Source: Isoetes taiwanensis (lineage: Eukaryota > Streptophyta > Lycopodiopsida > Isoetales > Isoetaceae). From it: a stretch of DNA of 64,000 nt. The stretch covers positions 341,806 to 405,805 of the forward strand of contig JAJEKV010000191.1 in NCBI GenBank assembly GCA_021234155.1, read 5' to 3'. A program made the translations under genes and the position numbers. Shown here piece after piece: positions 35,955 through 49,159 of this stretch. The number at the start of each line of letters is the position of its first letter. Positions within the stretch are counted from its first letter, which is position 1. A model generated the notes under the pieces. The model did no database searches and was not told the origin of the DNA. It saw only the letters and a list, made by a program, of their open reading frames with translations.

Positions 35955-38900
35955 TTATAATGTTATTGTGTAAGTGTTGGACCCACCCTAAATCAAAGGT
36001 GAGATTTAGAGTTGAGATTTAATGGTTAAGATTTCGACACCTAGGAACCCAAAATAAACAAAAAAAGTCATGAGGTTTTTTTAGCAACTCAAAAATAAAA
36101 AAGAGGTCGTGCATTCTTCTTTTCACCAACTCAAATCCTGAATCTCCGAGTCTGTTATGGAGAAGCAGCTATGGCTAGACATGTAGCCTACTTACCCGGC
36201 TTTAGAGTTTGCATTCTTGAGTTTGCATTCTTTTTTTGTAAAATCCGAGTCCGCGACATCAACTTCGCCCTAAAATGTTGGCCGGTCGGATACATGATTT
36301 TTCTACCTTCTTGCGAATCGCGATTTAGGCTATTGCGGCTGAGAGGTTGTTAGATTCACGGCCATGGCGGATGCTGGAATGGGGCCATGGCAATTTTTGG
36401 GGTTTGTTAAGCTCATAGATTCTCTGTGTGCTCCAATGCTAGAAGCTTTCAAATTTTTTCCCCATATAGCTTTTAGCACGACCATGGGCTGCATGAATAG
36501 AAACTCGGTTCGGCAGGCTTCTTAGCGAGAAATTTGCCTATCTCTGGGCTTAGATTACAGAAAATATGGGCCGGTCTAACTTGGTCCAAACTTCGCCCGA
36601 AATAATCTACTGCATTTCGAGGCCATAGGTAGTGATCGGGACAAACTTTTATGGCAAAGGTTTTTAAGTTTCATGGAATCTACATGGGACCGATTTAGGG
36701 TTTTATTGTTTCGACATTAAAAGGAGGTAGAGAAACAACTTAAGGCTAAGGAAACAAAGGATTTGGCTCTTACGAATGCATATAGATTTATGCCGATCGG
36801 AGTTTATTTACAATGATTATGTTTTGTGAAACATCTATTATTTACTTTAGGACTCGGTATGCATCTTCAAGCTTGCATAATGGTTTAAAGCGGGTTTCAA
36901 GCTTGCGGGGATAATTTTTTTGAGGAGGACTTTTTGCAGGTTCTAAAAAGTTATCCTGAAGCGTCTCCACTTCTTCCACAGCCGGAGATCAAACTTCCTT
37001 AAAAGCTAAGATTGCCTCGAGGGTGCACAAGAATATGCATCCTAGCTATTTAGTTTATTTGGAATAATTTAGATCCCGCTATAGGTTATATTGTTTCTAA
37101 GCGCCTTTTGTGTTTGTGAGGTGACATAATATTGAAGTCTGACGAGACCGGCCGAAGATTTAAGCTCTTTGCTATTTTACAATGTTGAAAAGAAAGGGTG
37201 ACAATGATGGCTCCATTTACTTCTTTATTTGGCTTGTGGCGGGGAATCGGATCATTCCCGTGGCGATTGAAGAACAAATATAGGTTCCTTTTCATAAAGG
37301 CAAGCAACATCGTCAAGTTTTGGCCCATAATTTTCTCTTAAGCGTATATAATGACACAAAATCATGTGATGTTTATTACTTTAGCAGGAATTTTCAAGCG
37401 ATTGTGACAATTTGGAGAGGCTGGCTAGAAGGAATTTATTCTTCCATATAAACCATGGTATCACGGTCACTTCTCATAAATTTCAGCATGTTAGTATATA
37501 AGGTTTAACAACAAGTCAGCATTGTGCAAATTCTCGAGGGTTCCATTCTCCCACATGGCCTTGACTTTGTTTGCCAAGCCATGGATTCAGTTCTACATTC
37601 CATCGGTTTGTAGGCATATTGCCTTTGCCCAAACTCTTACATTTGGATCTTACATTTGGAGCTTATAAAATTTCCGTAAAAGCAACATCTAAGCTCCAAA
37701 AGTTTCTCTCTTTATAATTGCATCGTTTGATCTGGCTGAATACCTCATAGAAATTGCATTATGTTCTTCAAAAAAATAACACTTTGTGCATTTGGCACAA
37801 GCCGGTCTACTAGCGATACAATATCCACAGTTAGATTATTTGCTATTTCGGTGTGGTGCATTCTTAGGCATCCGGCATTAAGCCCTACCCGATTTCAAGG
37901 AATCCTATTTCCATTCTTCATGCTTCAGCACCCGCTGCAGGGTAAGAAATCATGGCAAATTTTGATCATAGTAACGGATCTTGGCTCCCCAAGCTGTGAT
38001 ATTGTAAAGGGTAGCACAATTGGCCTTTGGATTCGGTTTGGCGTGACCCGGCCGGACTAGCGAGAAGCTAAATTATAAAAAAATTTGATACACGGACTTT
38101 CAAGTGTTTCTTAAGAACTTCAAATTTCTGCCATTTCAGGTTGGTTCAATCATTAGGAGAGGTTAAGGATGTTGATGAACCATTCCGACTAACTTGACTT
38201 ATTTTATCACTTATTGTACATGTACTTATTAGAAGCTTGATACACTTGATTGTATTTTTGGAATTCTTTTCTTGAGTTGAAGTGTTTGCTGAATGACCAA
38301 TGCAAAAAAAACCAAATTATAAAACATTGAAGGCGTTAAAGCGCCATGGCAAAATAGCAAACATAGAACAACTTTATCATAGCACAAAGCACTCAACTTG
38401 ATGATAATAAATAATGACACCTTACAAAATACTCTAGATGCATAAGCAACATCTGAAGTCACATAATTTCAAAAAATCAATTGTGCTATAATTTCAAAAA
38501 TGAATGCAGCGGTTATTTGATTATGTACAAAGCTTCCACAAACTAAAGCCGTTATAAAATACTAATGGACATAAAGCATTGCCCAAAACTATATGAGAGC
38601 AAACTTCCCTTGACATTTTAGATCTTGGGGCTCAACTCCGATTATTATAATTTTTTGCATTTAAAAGGACAACCAATGTGTAATCTTGAAGTAATGCCAT
38701 ATCAAGTGAAATTCACCTAGGCCACACTTGATAAGGGCTTGAAAGTTCTTCATTAGGCTTTATCGCCGATGGGCATATCATGGTCCATTGACCTAGCCAT
38801 GTTACATGGCCCTTACACGGATGCTAAATTCAAGATATTATAATGAGAGTTTTGTTATTTCGTTTTTAAAAAACATAACTACGATGTTTTCTATATGACA

Positions 38901-39643
38901 ATGTTTTTGTACCAATACACATACAAACCCAATGTTCATATGCACACGGCTTTTAAAGATCAATTCCCCTATTAATATAAGTTTCAACCTGTACAATCAC
39001 GCACACACCATGATAGCTCCGCATGTATGCATACATCTTTGCCAAAGTCATTTAGGAATTCTAAAAGTCTAAGGACATGGGGTATGCATATACCTTTGCT
39101 AAATCTTCAAGAATTCTAAAAATCTAAGGGCATGGGGTAAAAGCTTACAAGACATTTGAATTACAAAATTTGTGGTCACATTAGATTTTAGTAGATGCCT
39201 ACTATCACGTCAACAAATTGCATAATGTTGACCAATATCACAACACAAAAGCACCACAGACTATGCATTTGCGGCTTTTGCCATTCATAGGTTCAAGTTA
39301 TGCCCAGCGTATACCCAACAATGTTGGACACTATAACTATGTAATAAAATGATATCCACAATAATGTTTAGCCGATGTAAAACTTATGACATTTTCTTAT
39401 ACAAAACCAATATATTTACGGAACACAACCAAGCAATAGAATCTTGAACACAACCAACCATATTGTCAAAGGGCGCCGCCAAGACAATAAGTAGAATGGA
39501 ACAATGGCACAACATCCAGGAAATACCAACACAAAAGGAAAGAGGGAGGAGTTGCAATAGGCGACAACACCTCGATATCATTGTTGCCTTATCATTTACA
39601 AGTTTCCAACTTATGCCCGACAGTATTTGAACACCATTACTAT
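35955..39643 (+). mobile_element. Helitron abutting the HEN1-carrying Helitron
   Basis: It starts directly after the preceding CTAG with TTATAATGTTATTGTGTAAG, the family 5' subterminal sequence minus the first bases. It ends near 39643 with AACTTATGCCCGACAG...ACCATTACTAT, next to TA repeats. The shared 3' block (CTCG-TATCATT-TTGCCTTATCATTT) matches 35880-35950. Interior frames (36171-36353 +, 37086-37328 -, 37761-38060 +) resemble nothing I can name. A donor-like CTGCAGGGTAAGAA at 37934-37947 suggests cargo exons. Confidence 0.6.
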
Positions 39644-39658
39644 ATATATATATATATA

Positions 39659-40600
39659 TCTTATATTATAAAGTTTTAAGCATTATGTCTTGCATCAAAC
39701 CCTAATTTAGATAGTTGAGATCGTCCGGTTGCATTCAAAGTGCGAAGTTATCGCTGGCAGGTGATTAGTAATGCTCGGTCAAGAGGAAAGGAAAAGTGAG
39801 GAGCAAAGGCAGATTAAAAAGGGAAGACGGAGAAGGAAAGGGGAAAGAACACGAAAGGGGAGAAAAGGAAGGACATGAAAAGGAGAAAAGGGTGAGGACC
39901 TAGGCGGGCAAACCTTTCCCGCCAGTCGCATCGGGCAGATCAGGCAGGCGATCGACGCTCGACGCTCAGGCGGCAGAAATCGCCTCCTCGAAATCAAAGA
40001 TCGGCTTGCGTCGACCGGAAAACTCGGTCAGGCAAAGATCAGCGGCAGGTTGATCGAGCATCAGTCAGCGATCAGGCGAAAATCGCTTTGCTTGCGCGTT
40101 TTGCCTCCAGATCAGCTTGCGCCCGTTCTCGGCATAATCTTTGCTTGCGCTTGCATCGTCCGGAAACATCAACCCTCGGCGCGTCGTCCGGCAGAAAACT
40201 ATCGGGGCGAGAACGCCGGGAACAGGACAGGGCGAATCAAAGGCATCAGGCATTCCATCCGTCAGCCAGAATCGGCACTCGAACAGGCGGCAGGCAGATC
40301 AATCCGCCCTTGCATCAGGCGCATTTATCGACCGGATCAAAGTCAGGCGCTTCCAGTCGAGCAAAGTCAGAATGACGCGGCAACTCATCGGGCGAGTCGA
40401 CGATCGCAGATCCGATCAAAGATCAAAACTTTACAAGTGTGTGTGAAAATGAGAAAAAGATGATATCACGGGGACCAGAGCAAAGGGAAGGGTTATCAAA
40501 TGCACAAAACCTCTTATAGCTGAATGAGTGGACTTGGTTAATGAATTAGAAATTTGAATGGGTTCCATCCACCGTACTCCCAACATTTGACGAGCACCAA
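39659..40600 (+). mobile_element. Short Helitron with degenerate 3' end
   Basis: The 5' end TCTTATATTATAAAGTTTTAAG at 39659 and its subterminal sequence match the 7763 element closely. The last part (about 40478-40600: GGGTTATCAAATGCACAAAA...CCCAACATTTG) also matches 9490-9613, but the hairpin and CTAG are lost. Between them only about 110 bp of polypurine remain, then an anomalous GC-rich stretch (39899-40428). Confidence 0.65.
39899..40428. other. GC- and GATC-rich island
   Basis: About 530 bp unlike anything else in the window: GC-rich, with 13 GATC sites (about two expected) and frequent CAGGCG/GGCAG words. Overlapping frames (for example 40050-40463 +) are Arg/Gln-rich and unrecognised. 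It replaces the polypurine tract seen at the same place in the 7763 element. It may be foreign DNA or a consensus artefact in a low-complexity tract. Confidence 0.6.
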
Positions 40601-40801
40601 TATATATAACATAACATCAACAACTCATCGACGCAACCACTTGCAATCTATAGATTCCCAAAGAATGATCCAATGACCCATAACTTGCAATCTACAAATT
40701 CCCAAAATGATCCAATGGCCCAGGAATGACTCTACATAAATGCACAAGTTCTCAACATTTATAAGTTCCTAAATTATGCCCATTGCTTATTTGAGCATTA
40801 G

Positions 40802-40802
<1 letters not shown>
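40601..40802 (+). other. Helitron 3'-end-like remnant
   Basis: TTCCTAAATTATGCCCA...TTGAGCATTAG (about 40765-40801) resembles the 3' ends at 35954 and 39643 and again precedes TA repeats. Just before it, CTTGCAATCTA...TTCCCAAA..ATGATCCAATG is repeated twice (40642-40720). No matching separate 5' end was found. Confidence 0.4.

Positions 40803-40892
<90 letters not shown>
40803..40892. repeat. (TA)n microsatellite
   Basis: About 90 bp of TA directly after a Helitron 3'-end-like sequence. Confidence 0.95.
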
Positions 40893-40894
<2 letters not shown>

Positions 40895-43800
40895 AGTATT
40901 TGTACTATGAGAAGTATATCAAGTCATTTGGTAGCTTGCTGTTGAGATGTCAAAGTCAAAGTTGTGCAAAATCAACTAAAAGTGCAACTAGGAAGTCAAA
41001 GTCAAAAGTCAAAGTCAAATTTGTAGTCGCGGTTAACACCCTCGCTCAAACTCTAATAAATTAACCTTCTCTAGCAAGTGTTTGTTTCTTATATTCCATA
41101 AAAAGTTTTTATTGAATTGCTCAACAAATGATTTCATTAAAAGTGGCAGCTACATTATATTCTTCAACTACCCTTAAAATTAAGATTTTGCTATGGTATT
41201 GAACTTAACAACCTTGAAACCCGAAGATGTTAAATCAATTGAACATTTTCTAGCTTAAATGAGGTTGTTCTATTAGAAGACAATGATGGTCCATTTTTTC
41301 CAAGCGAGAAGGAACATGCATTTGCTAAAATATCGGTGATGATATCAAAGTTGTAACACTTGAATTAAGCTATGTCAGTGCGTTGTGTGGCGTCAATTTC
41401 AATGTCTTCTTTGATGAAATAAAGAACCTCAACAAGTGTGAAGGTGCAAAATAATTTAACAATTTGTAAATGTTATACTTGGGAAGTACATAGACATCAT
41501 TGTTTAACAATCATATTTTTGAAGGCATACACTAGAGGGTAGTTGCATAAAGAAGGGCAATGAACTTTAGCAATGCAAGTATAAAAAAATGTCTACCAAA
41601 TAGTATCATCTCACATCCTTGGTTTGTTTATTTCAATAGATAGAAACTCCCTTTTTAACATTACCCAAACATCAAATCGTAGTTGATGCTTTCTACTTAA
41701 AATATCATTTGAACCTTGACACATAGACATAGTATTGTCAAAATAAAGAATAGACAAAGCAAGCTTAAATTTGCCATTGTCGATAGATCTACAAACAAAT
41801 GTGCAATTGTTTGATATTTTATGCAGGTCCGATTGCATACACGATCCAATTGCTTGAAGATTCAAATAAATTAACAATTTTGTCTAGTTATGGAAATCAA
41901 GTTAGCAGCAACCGTAAAACAATAGCAAAATTGACGACAATTGGTCTCTCTAATATACGATTTGATGGCTTGCTTTCACGATCTTGCTATCTTTGAGTTG
42001 CAAACTCGAATATAACCCACCAGCATTAACATATATAGACGACATTGATAATGCATGTGCTTGAATGTCTACGAAAGCTAAGGTTTTTAGAAGAGATATT
42101 TACAATACCTTATGACAAGTTCCACCAATGGAGAGAAGATATTTTTTGGAGAGGATATGCTTGAGTTACTATGGCTACAACTAAAATATATGTAACAGCA
42201 TGTAAGGGAGCCCCATTTTACTCTATAAGCTTTTACGGTCAATTAACTAACAAACACAATTATGATACTCTAGCTTTCTTTGCCTAACATTTTTAGCATT
42301 GAACTTACATGGATTACTTTTGGAATAAACTTTCTCTAATCAGATGGTCTAAACACGATCTAAGGGGATGGAAAACACAAAATTGCATGCCCACTTGGGC
42401 TCTCCGAGGTTTCCATTTCCACCTGAACAATTAAAATATATTTGTCAAAATAAAAGACAAAGCGCGAGGCGCACCAATTATGCAACTTACTTGATCAATA
42501 ATTTTGATTCTATCAAAAGACGAAAAGTGTTAACAAATTTGTTAGGCACAAGAATCTTCATGTCTCGCCACATCAAAGCAATTGGCCGATGCATGCAGAC
42601 ATCAATAAGAAAATTCAAGACTTTGACAAATTTCACAAATTCCAGAAATTTCATACCCATGAATTTCATGGTGAAAGCTGTTAAAGAAACTATTTCAAGC
42701 GCCGCAATTGCGGAGTCACGGATGCCTTGTTCATACGTTGAGCTTGAATTTAAAATAGGGGGTATTAGCAGTCGGAGGAGTGAGCAGAAATGATAATGAT
42801 AGAGATCACAAATAGCAAGTGCCATAAAGAAATTAATCTGCTCCAACAATGCAAGAAGCGTAGGAAGGAAATATGAGGGAGGTCAACAATCATTGCAAAC
42901 AAATCGGCCATAGGCGGTGGATATCTTTAAGGAGAATTTTCATCATCCATATCCGGTAGCATCTTACTTGTTGTCAAGCTAAGACATTACCCTCCCAATG
43001 CAACATCACGTTGCTCCTCTAGAAGTAGAAATGGTGTTCTGATCATTCTTGATGCAAATGCTTGTAGAACAAAGCTCAGAGCCTCTTGAATCAACTAGGG
43101 ATTTTTTAGCATTGAAGCTTTACCGCTACATGGGCAAGAGTTCTGAGAATAAACTTCCAACCGTTCTGCGGTATCGTACTTGGTGTTTCTATAAATAAGG
43201 CTCTGCGGGCAGGCACACAAGCAACAATTTTTGCTGCATTCAATTATTGTGAGAATACCTTAACTATTGGACCACCATCGCATTTGCCATTATGCATTAC
43301 ACTTTCACGGTGCAGCCATCCTTGAAAAGCTTCTTTCATAAAATTGCTTCGTGTGAATGCTCTACGGAACCACAAAGGTCATATCCTCCATCCCATAACA
43401 AGTGTTCCGAGATCTTGTAGACCAACTTCCTGTTGCGGGACTTATGTTGACATGTAATGGTAAGGCAAGAATCTCGGGGATAACATCCTTGTGTAAATCA
43501 TGAGCATAAATTTGTGGAAACTAAAAGCTAAATTGGCTGATCTTTTAAAGCATTTTGTAGACATTAGTGAAAATGAATGCGGCATAAAAGATGGCTGATA
43601 ATCATGCAACACTTATGTTCAAATCGAAACTCAAAAGAGGCTTCTTTATGAAGATATTCTTGAGCTGTTCAAAAAAATATAGCTCGATGAAACAATGGAG
43701 CAAAGTAGCACGCGATAAAATACCAATCAAGTTAAGAGCAACATACTTACCACCAAACTACAAATGCATGTAGAAAACTTATTCCCAACTAACATAAAGG

Positions 43801-43985
43801 AGTTAGTAAGACTCAAATGAGCTGCCGAGAAAAAATTTGCCTTAAAAACCAGAAGACCGGGCTATTCGGGGTATTTCAAAACATCTTACTCGAAGATCTT
43901 AGAATCAGATTGATGATATATCGGCATCTCTTATGTGGAAATAACGAAGATTCAAGCCAGCGATTGAGACTGCCTTGCCTTGCCT
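40893..43985. other. Unassigned DNA with minus-strand coding-like stretches
   Basis: Near 40950-41030 short AAAGTCAAAGTC repeats occur. On the minus strand, 42487-42849 is open for 120 codons with helical, Leu-rich composition (GIRDSAIAALEIVSL). About 43000-43075 encodes LIQEALSFVLQAFASRMIRT. These could be pieces of a HEAT/ARM-type protein, but I cannot name it. No continuous gene could be built. Confidence 0.3.
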
Positions 43986-44103
43986 TGTTTGGACTACCTG
44001 ACCCATATATGTAAAGAAGGGCATTTAGGCGAGGCCTTTGAGATTATGCAGCATCTTGGCGTTCCTATATCTAGGGACAATGCTATTTGCTCTATGACAT
44101 TGT
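43986..44103 (+). pseudogene. PPR-protein fragment
   Basis: The frame CLDYLTHICKEGHLGEAFE, then IMQHLGVPISRDNAIC and a stop, looks like one PPR unit. It has the L..LCKEG.L.EA..I......GV....D pattern typical of pentatricopeptide (organelle RNA-binding) proteins, probably near the first repeat of a PLS-type protein. Only one unit is recognisable and no start or DYW domain is seen, so it is a remnant. Confidence 0.45.
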
Positions 44104-44167
44104 GCTAGGTTCAAAGGGGTCCATTTGCAACCACGATATTTATCTTTAAAGCGAAACCACAATAATC

Positions 44168-44282
44168 ATGAATTGTCTAAAACAAATTGGAAGCGATAAT
44201 ACTCATAAGTGCCGGTTAGCAATGCCTGAATTGTCTAAAACAAATTGGAAAGCGATAATACTCATAAGTGCGTTAGCAATGC
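44168..44282 (+). repeat. Tandem duplication, unit about 57 bp
   Basis: GAATTGTCTAAAACAAATTG...TTAGCAATGCC occurs twice in direct succession, with one- or two-base indels. Confidence 0.85.
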
Positions 44283-47200
44283 CTTGTGATCACGTAAAGC
44301 ATTTGAAAGAGGTGTCTTTAAGTAATAAATAGATCGCGGCAACCACAAATAGAGAATGTAGGTAGCTTGTGCAAAAGATGAAGTACTCATGTCCATGTGG
44401 TCAAAGTCCTAAAAAGTAAGTTGGTAGTCATTTTATCTTTACTCAATTACCTCCATTTGTTTTCATGAAAAAAAAGTTCAATAAGGGCATTTACATAATC
44501 AATAGTGCGGGTATTCCTACAATTGCTTGTATCATAGTGACTAATATAAATAGCGAGAATCGCTTGGAGCACAATGGGAGCCATATTATAGTCCAAAAAA
44601 GTTGAAAGTCAAAATAGAAAACCAAAAAGCAAATGCATACTTAGAGGCTATAAAGGCGTACACAAATGTTATGAAATACTACTAGAAGAAATGCCTATAG
44701 GAAGGCGGACATAAAACATATAGGGGGCAAATGCATTACCAACACATTTATGAAGGAAAATTTATGCTCTTAGTACGTGCACCTTCTTAAATCTCATCCC
44801 TATGGCTTTTGTCGCAAATTCATGTTCAAGCATAGTATTCTTCAAAAATGCATCAACTTTCGAGGTTGAGGTTTAGCAAATTGGTTAATTCATCGAGGTT
44901 AAACTAAGGTTGTGCGTGTTCATGGAAAAAGAGGTGTTCATCTGTAAAAAAGGTTGTTTTCTGGTAGTGTTTCATATAATTGCTCTTCAACCTAGATTCA
45001 CATTGATTTTACAACTGGATTCCCTTCATAAAGAGGGCTTAATGAAGAGGTCAATGGCCCATGCACCTCAAAGGGCTTCTTCGTAATTCTTACTTTGTGA
45101 ATAAATACCTCGTTGCACAATTTGAAAGCCCCATTGCCGTTATGCAAAAGCCGCGTCCTTAGCAAAAGTAAGTATTAAGCCAACTATACAAAGACCATGT
45201 GATAATCATTATGGCTTGGCATATGATTGTGATTAAAAATAAGGATCTAACACCTTGCAATTGATGTACGCTTTTCAAGCTGTTACATTGGTGACCATCC
45301 AATGGCTACCATTTGAGGCAAAAATAATTTGGAACAAATGAAATAATATACACCTTCATGACATGATGAAAGAAAAGTGGACTAATCTAGAGCTTGGCAC
45401 AAAACATGAAACATTGATCATAAGAAGCTTTATGCTTTTGTTTGAATACTTGACAACATCCTCAAAGTCCACTATGTGGTTACGTTATATCATCATGGAG
45501 CCTTGCAATAATCCGGTTCCCTACAACACAACATATGCGGAAATGTGCCATGCTAAGAATGTGACATACCACCCCTTTCTTTCGTCATTGCGGTGGCATC
45601 AATGCTGATGCGGTGATGTGAATATGATCGGGGAACAAACTTTGAAAGTCATTTACGAACTAACATTTTGCGGTCGATGTGCAGGCATCACTTTGTGCCT
45701 ACTCCGGAAGAAATGGAATCTTGAATTGTTTGTGTGTTAGGAAGCAAGAGAGAACCGGTTGACACTTCGTCCTGTGCAAGGCCCAATAATATCAATGATG
45801 ATCTGTTGCATGTGGGAAAGCGAGGTAATGCTTGCGTTTAATTCAATACTACTAAAGCCTTGCGAGATACGCATCACATGGAAGGATTGGGAATTACAGT
45901 TTGATCTTGGCGCATTTTAAAAGCCAAACCCTAGCGAAAAACTTCCATATATGAGAAGAACCAAATTCCAGGAGACATCGAGAGGAGAGCATGATGCGAG
46001 GAACGGGATGGCATTACTGACATAGTTGTTCATAAGACTTCGAAGGATGTCCATCACAAAGTTCACCTATACACAAGCCAAATCTTCAGCCAATAGAAGA
46101 CATTAAAAGTAAGCGAAGATAGTAGGGTGCTCATAATAAGCAAAAGCTGAGCACTCAGGTAGCATTATGAAAACATATCATCTTTGGCTATGAAAACAAA
46201 TTCTAAACTAAAAATTGAAAGGCCTTCTATTGTCTCTTTGCCTCATAAACATAGGTAAGATATGCAACTCATAGTTGGGATTATCTCAGTACCAACAATA
46301 ATGGTAGTAGGATGTAATCCACCAGAATTCCAAGAACCCGCCTTTCGGGGACATTAGGCAAGCCAAGAAACTCATTTTGCACTCAAACCTTGGTTCTTAT
46401 GGTTTCAAACAACCGATTCCACTTCTACCATTTCTAATATGCTATCCGGTTAGGTAATTGCATATTTTCCGACCTTTAGGATTCCATGTACATCAAGCTT
46501 CACTTTCGGACATTTCCAACACTTTAACATATAAAAGTACATATCGGAGATGTGAATCTTGCTTGAACAACCTGAATTATAGTATGGATAAAAATTAGTG
46601 GTAGCGGAGTTTGTTCAACTTTGTCAAAAGTGCAGTTCTCAAATATTTAAAAAGGAGCTAATCATGAATATAAATTAATACTTACCGGTTCATTTAACTG
46701 CATATCATCTTACATCATACCAAAAGCGAGAGAATCAAGATTTGAAATCAATAGACTTGCTAGTTTTTACGCCAACTCTCCACGGCACATCTGAGAGGAT
46801 AAAGTTACGAAACGGTTGAACAAAAGCGGTTCCTCTACGGATGTGGTCATCAGCAGGGATGCCAAAGTCTTAAGTTCTCATTTGTTTGGCCCGGCTTTCC
46901 GGATGCATCATTTGAGACATTTTTTGGTATGGCCTTGATCTACATCTTTAATATATTCTAATTCAAAGTTGTGGACTGCACATATAAGTTCAAGACCCGG
47001 CAATACTTGGCGTCGGTCGACACTTTAACTAACAACTCTAACTAGCAACTCTAAGCGCTCCATCCAGAAATCTGACCCGGATGTTAAAATGACAAAGAAA
47101 GGCTCCAATTCTCCCAAAAAACAACAGGATAGATTGAGAATATTAGCACATGCATCTATTTCCACAACACATAGAAGTCTATATAAATTTACATGGCCTA

Positions 47201-49159
47201 AAGTGTTGTAGGTTCAAACTTTTACCCTCTGTTTGTTTGTTTCTGAGAAGACTTGCATCTAAGATGCCCATGCGTATATGGCTTCCCGAATTAGGTCATG
47301 TTGGGTGATTTTAAGGTTCAATGTGCAAATTCCTTGGCTATAATTGGATTGCACATGGTTTCCCATTACCTAATAATTCATTCAACATGGCCAATAACAT
47401 CCATTTTTTTGTTTATTCTTGACCAAACATGGGTTAGCTTTTCTCTGGTAAAGTCCTTGACACTAGTGGCAATCGGTCATCGACAATCCACAACATTAAA
47501 CACAAAGGAGCAAGATGAAGAAAAAGCGAAATAACAACATACATTAGTGCCATCAAAGTTTTCTTATTGCACAACGACTCAATACTAATAAATCTCTGAG
47601 TTTTCCTATCACATGAGGACCCAAAACAAAGCACAATGGATATCCGGACTTGCCGTCAAAGCAAAAGATATTACTCTAAGAAATGCAACAAATAACTAAT
47701 ACATTTATTCTTACCTAAGTTAAAAGGGGCATAGAATGTATACGACCAAGCGAGCAATCACGATAGAACAACTTATCCGCGAGAACCTAACTACAACAAC
47801 ATGATAGAATGAAAATCCGCGAGAAGAACTTAGAAACTAAACATTCTACTCACCAGGATTAGCACTTGATGCATTTGTATCAGATTCCTTGTTGATTCCT
47901 TGGTCACAAGAAAATAAAGCCGCGATCGACCATGGTATGAGAGATACAAGGCGATCAAAAAACCTACGCGGAAAATAAGGGTTAGTTCCGCGGGCGGGCA
48001 AAACAGTCTATGCCTCGGCTATGGCTTGTCTTTGTTAAGCATATTGATCCCCTCGAATACCAAACAAGCTCGGGTGACTCAAAATTTGTTGGCATAATTG
48101 ATCCGTCAATACGCCATCATCTTGTCAATGGCATTAGTGAAGGCGATTCTAAATTAGATTAGGATGCCAAAAGAAGGAAATCCAAGGCAGAGAGAAGGCG
48201 GTGCTCAAAACTTCGCCATGCAGCCCCATTCCGGCGGTTTAAGCTATACAAAGAATGATTTACATCGGCGATTAAAAGAAAGAATGAATCTACTTCGGCA
48301 AAGGTGATTTCTTGCACGGTTAATGCAAGTCGAGAATGCAAACATCAAAAACCTCCTTTAATGCCGCCGAGGCGGATGTCTTCACCAAAGTTTGCTTTCG
48401 GTGAGGATATCTTACGCCCAGCGATTTACCGCTTCTGAGCGAAATAATCTTTAGTTCCATGGGTCTTCACATCAGGCTGTACCATAGCTAGGCTTGCTCC
48501 GCGTCCTAATCTTATGCGGTCCGATCGGTGGAACTTCTCATGCATGCATCACGGAAAAGCAAAAACATGACTTCTGATGAACTTACATAGTGAATTTGAA
48601 TTGAGAAATTTAGAAGCGGTCGCGATAAATTATAGAGATCATCAGAGATTGTCAACAAATAAACAAAAAAGGGGTTGAAGCACTTTCTAGATCAAGCTCC
48701 TCCTTACATGTGTCGTACGGAACAAATTGGCATCTCGCATTATCTATGCAAAGATCCATAACCTTCGATTATGCAAAAGTATACTCAGTTGAACTAAAGG
48801 CTTATAGCGAGAAAGTGAGACAAAAGGAAGACATGAACACGGAAGCGAGAAGGCGCTTTGCATTTTGTGCAAATGGGCGAGATTCTGCATAATAGTTTTA
48901 AGTAAAGTGGTTCTAAAACTACAGCCCGTTACTGCTCCATTCTCACCCAAATATGATTGATAGATCTCCGGGGATCCAACATGTTTAGCGAGGGACGCTT
49001 GATTGGAAGAGCCATTACAATACACCTAATAGATTCTTGCAATGCGTGCATTCATCATGTTTCATGTTATGGGCGTGTTTTCTGATGAAGTCTGAAATAA
49101 ATTTGAACTCTACTGAATATTCAATCCACAGACTCAAAGAAGAAATTAAATCGAGAAAG
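44283..49159. other. Unassigned DNA
   Basis: No family recognised. A possible minus-strand exon lies at about 47871-47966: acceptor-like TTTTCCGCGTAG on its right, coding FFDRLVSLIPWSIAALFSCD..., and CCTG/GTGAGT donor on its left. Open frames at 47434-47634, 48159-48341 and 48744-49025 (all minus) are unidentified. The orientation agrees with the coding-like stretches at 42.5-43.1 kb, so a broken minus-strand gene may cross this region. Confidence 0.25.

Noticed and set aside
40050-40463. Arg/Gln-rich 137-aa ORF as a bacterial gene
   Set aside because: Three overlapping frames are equally open; GC-rich island of uncertain reality; no recognisable motif.
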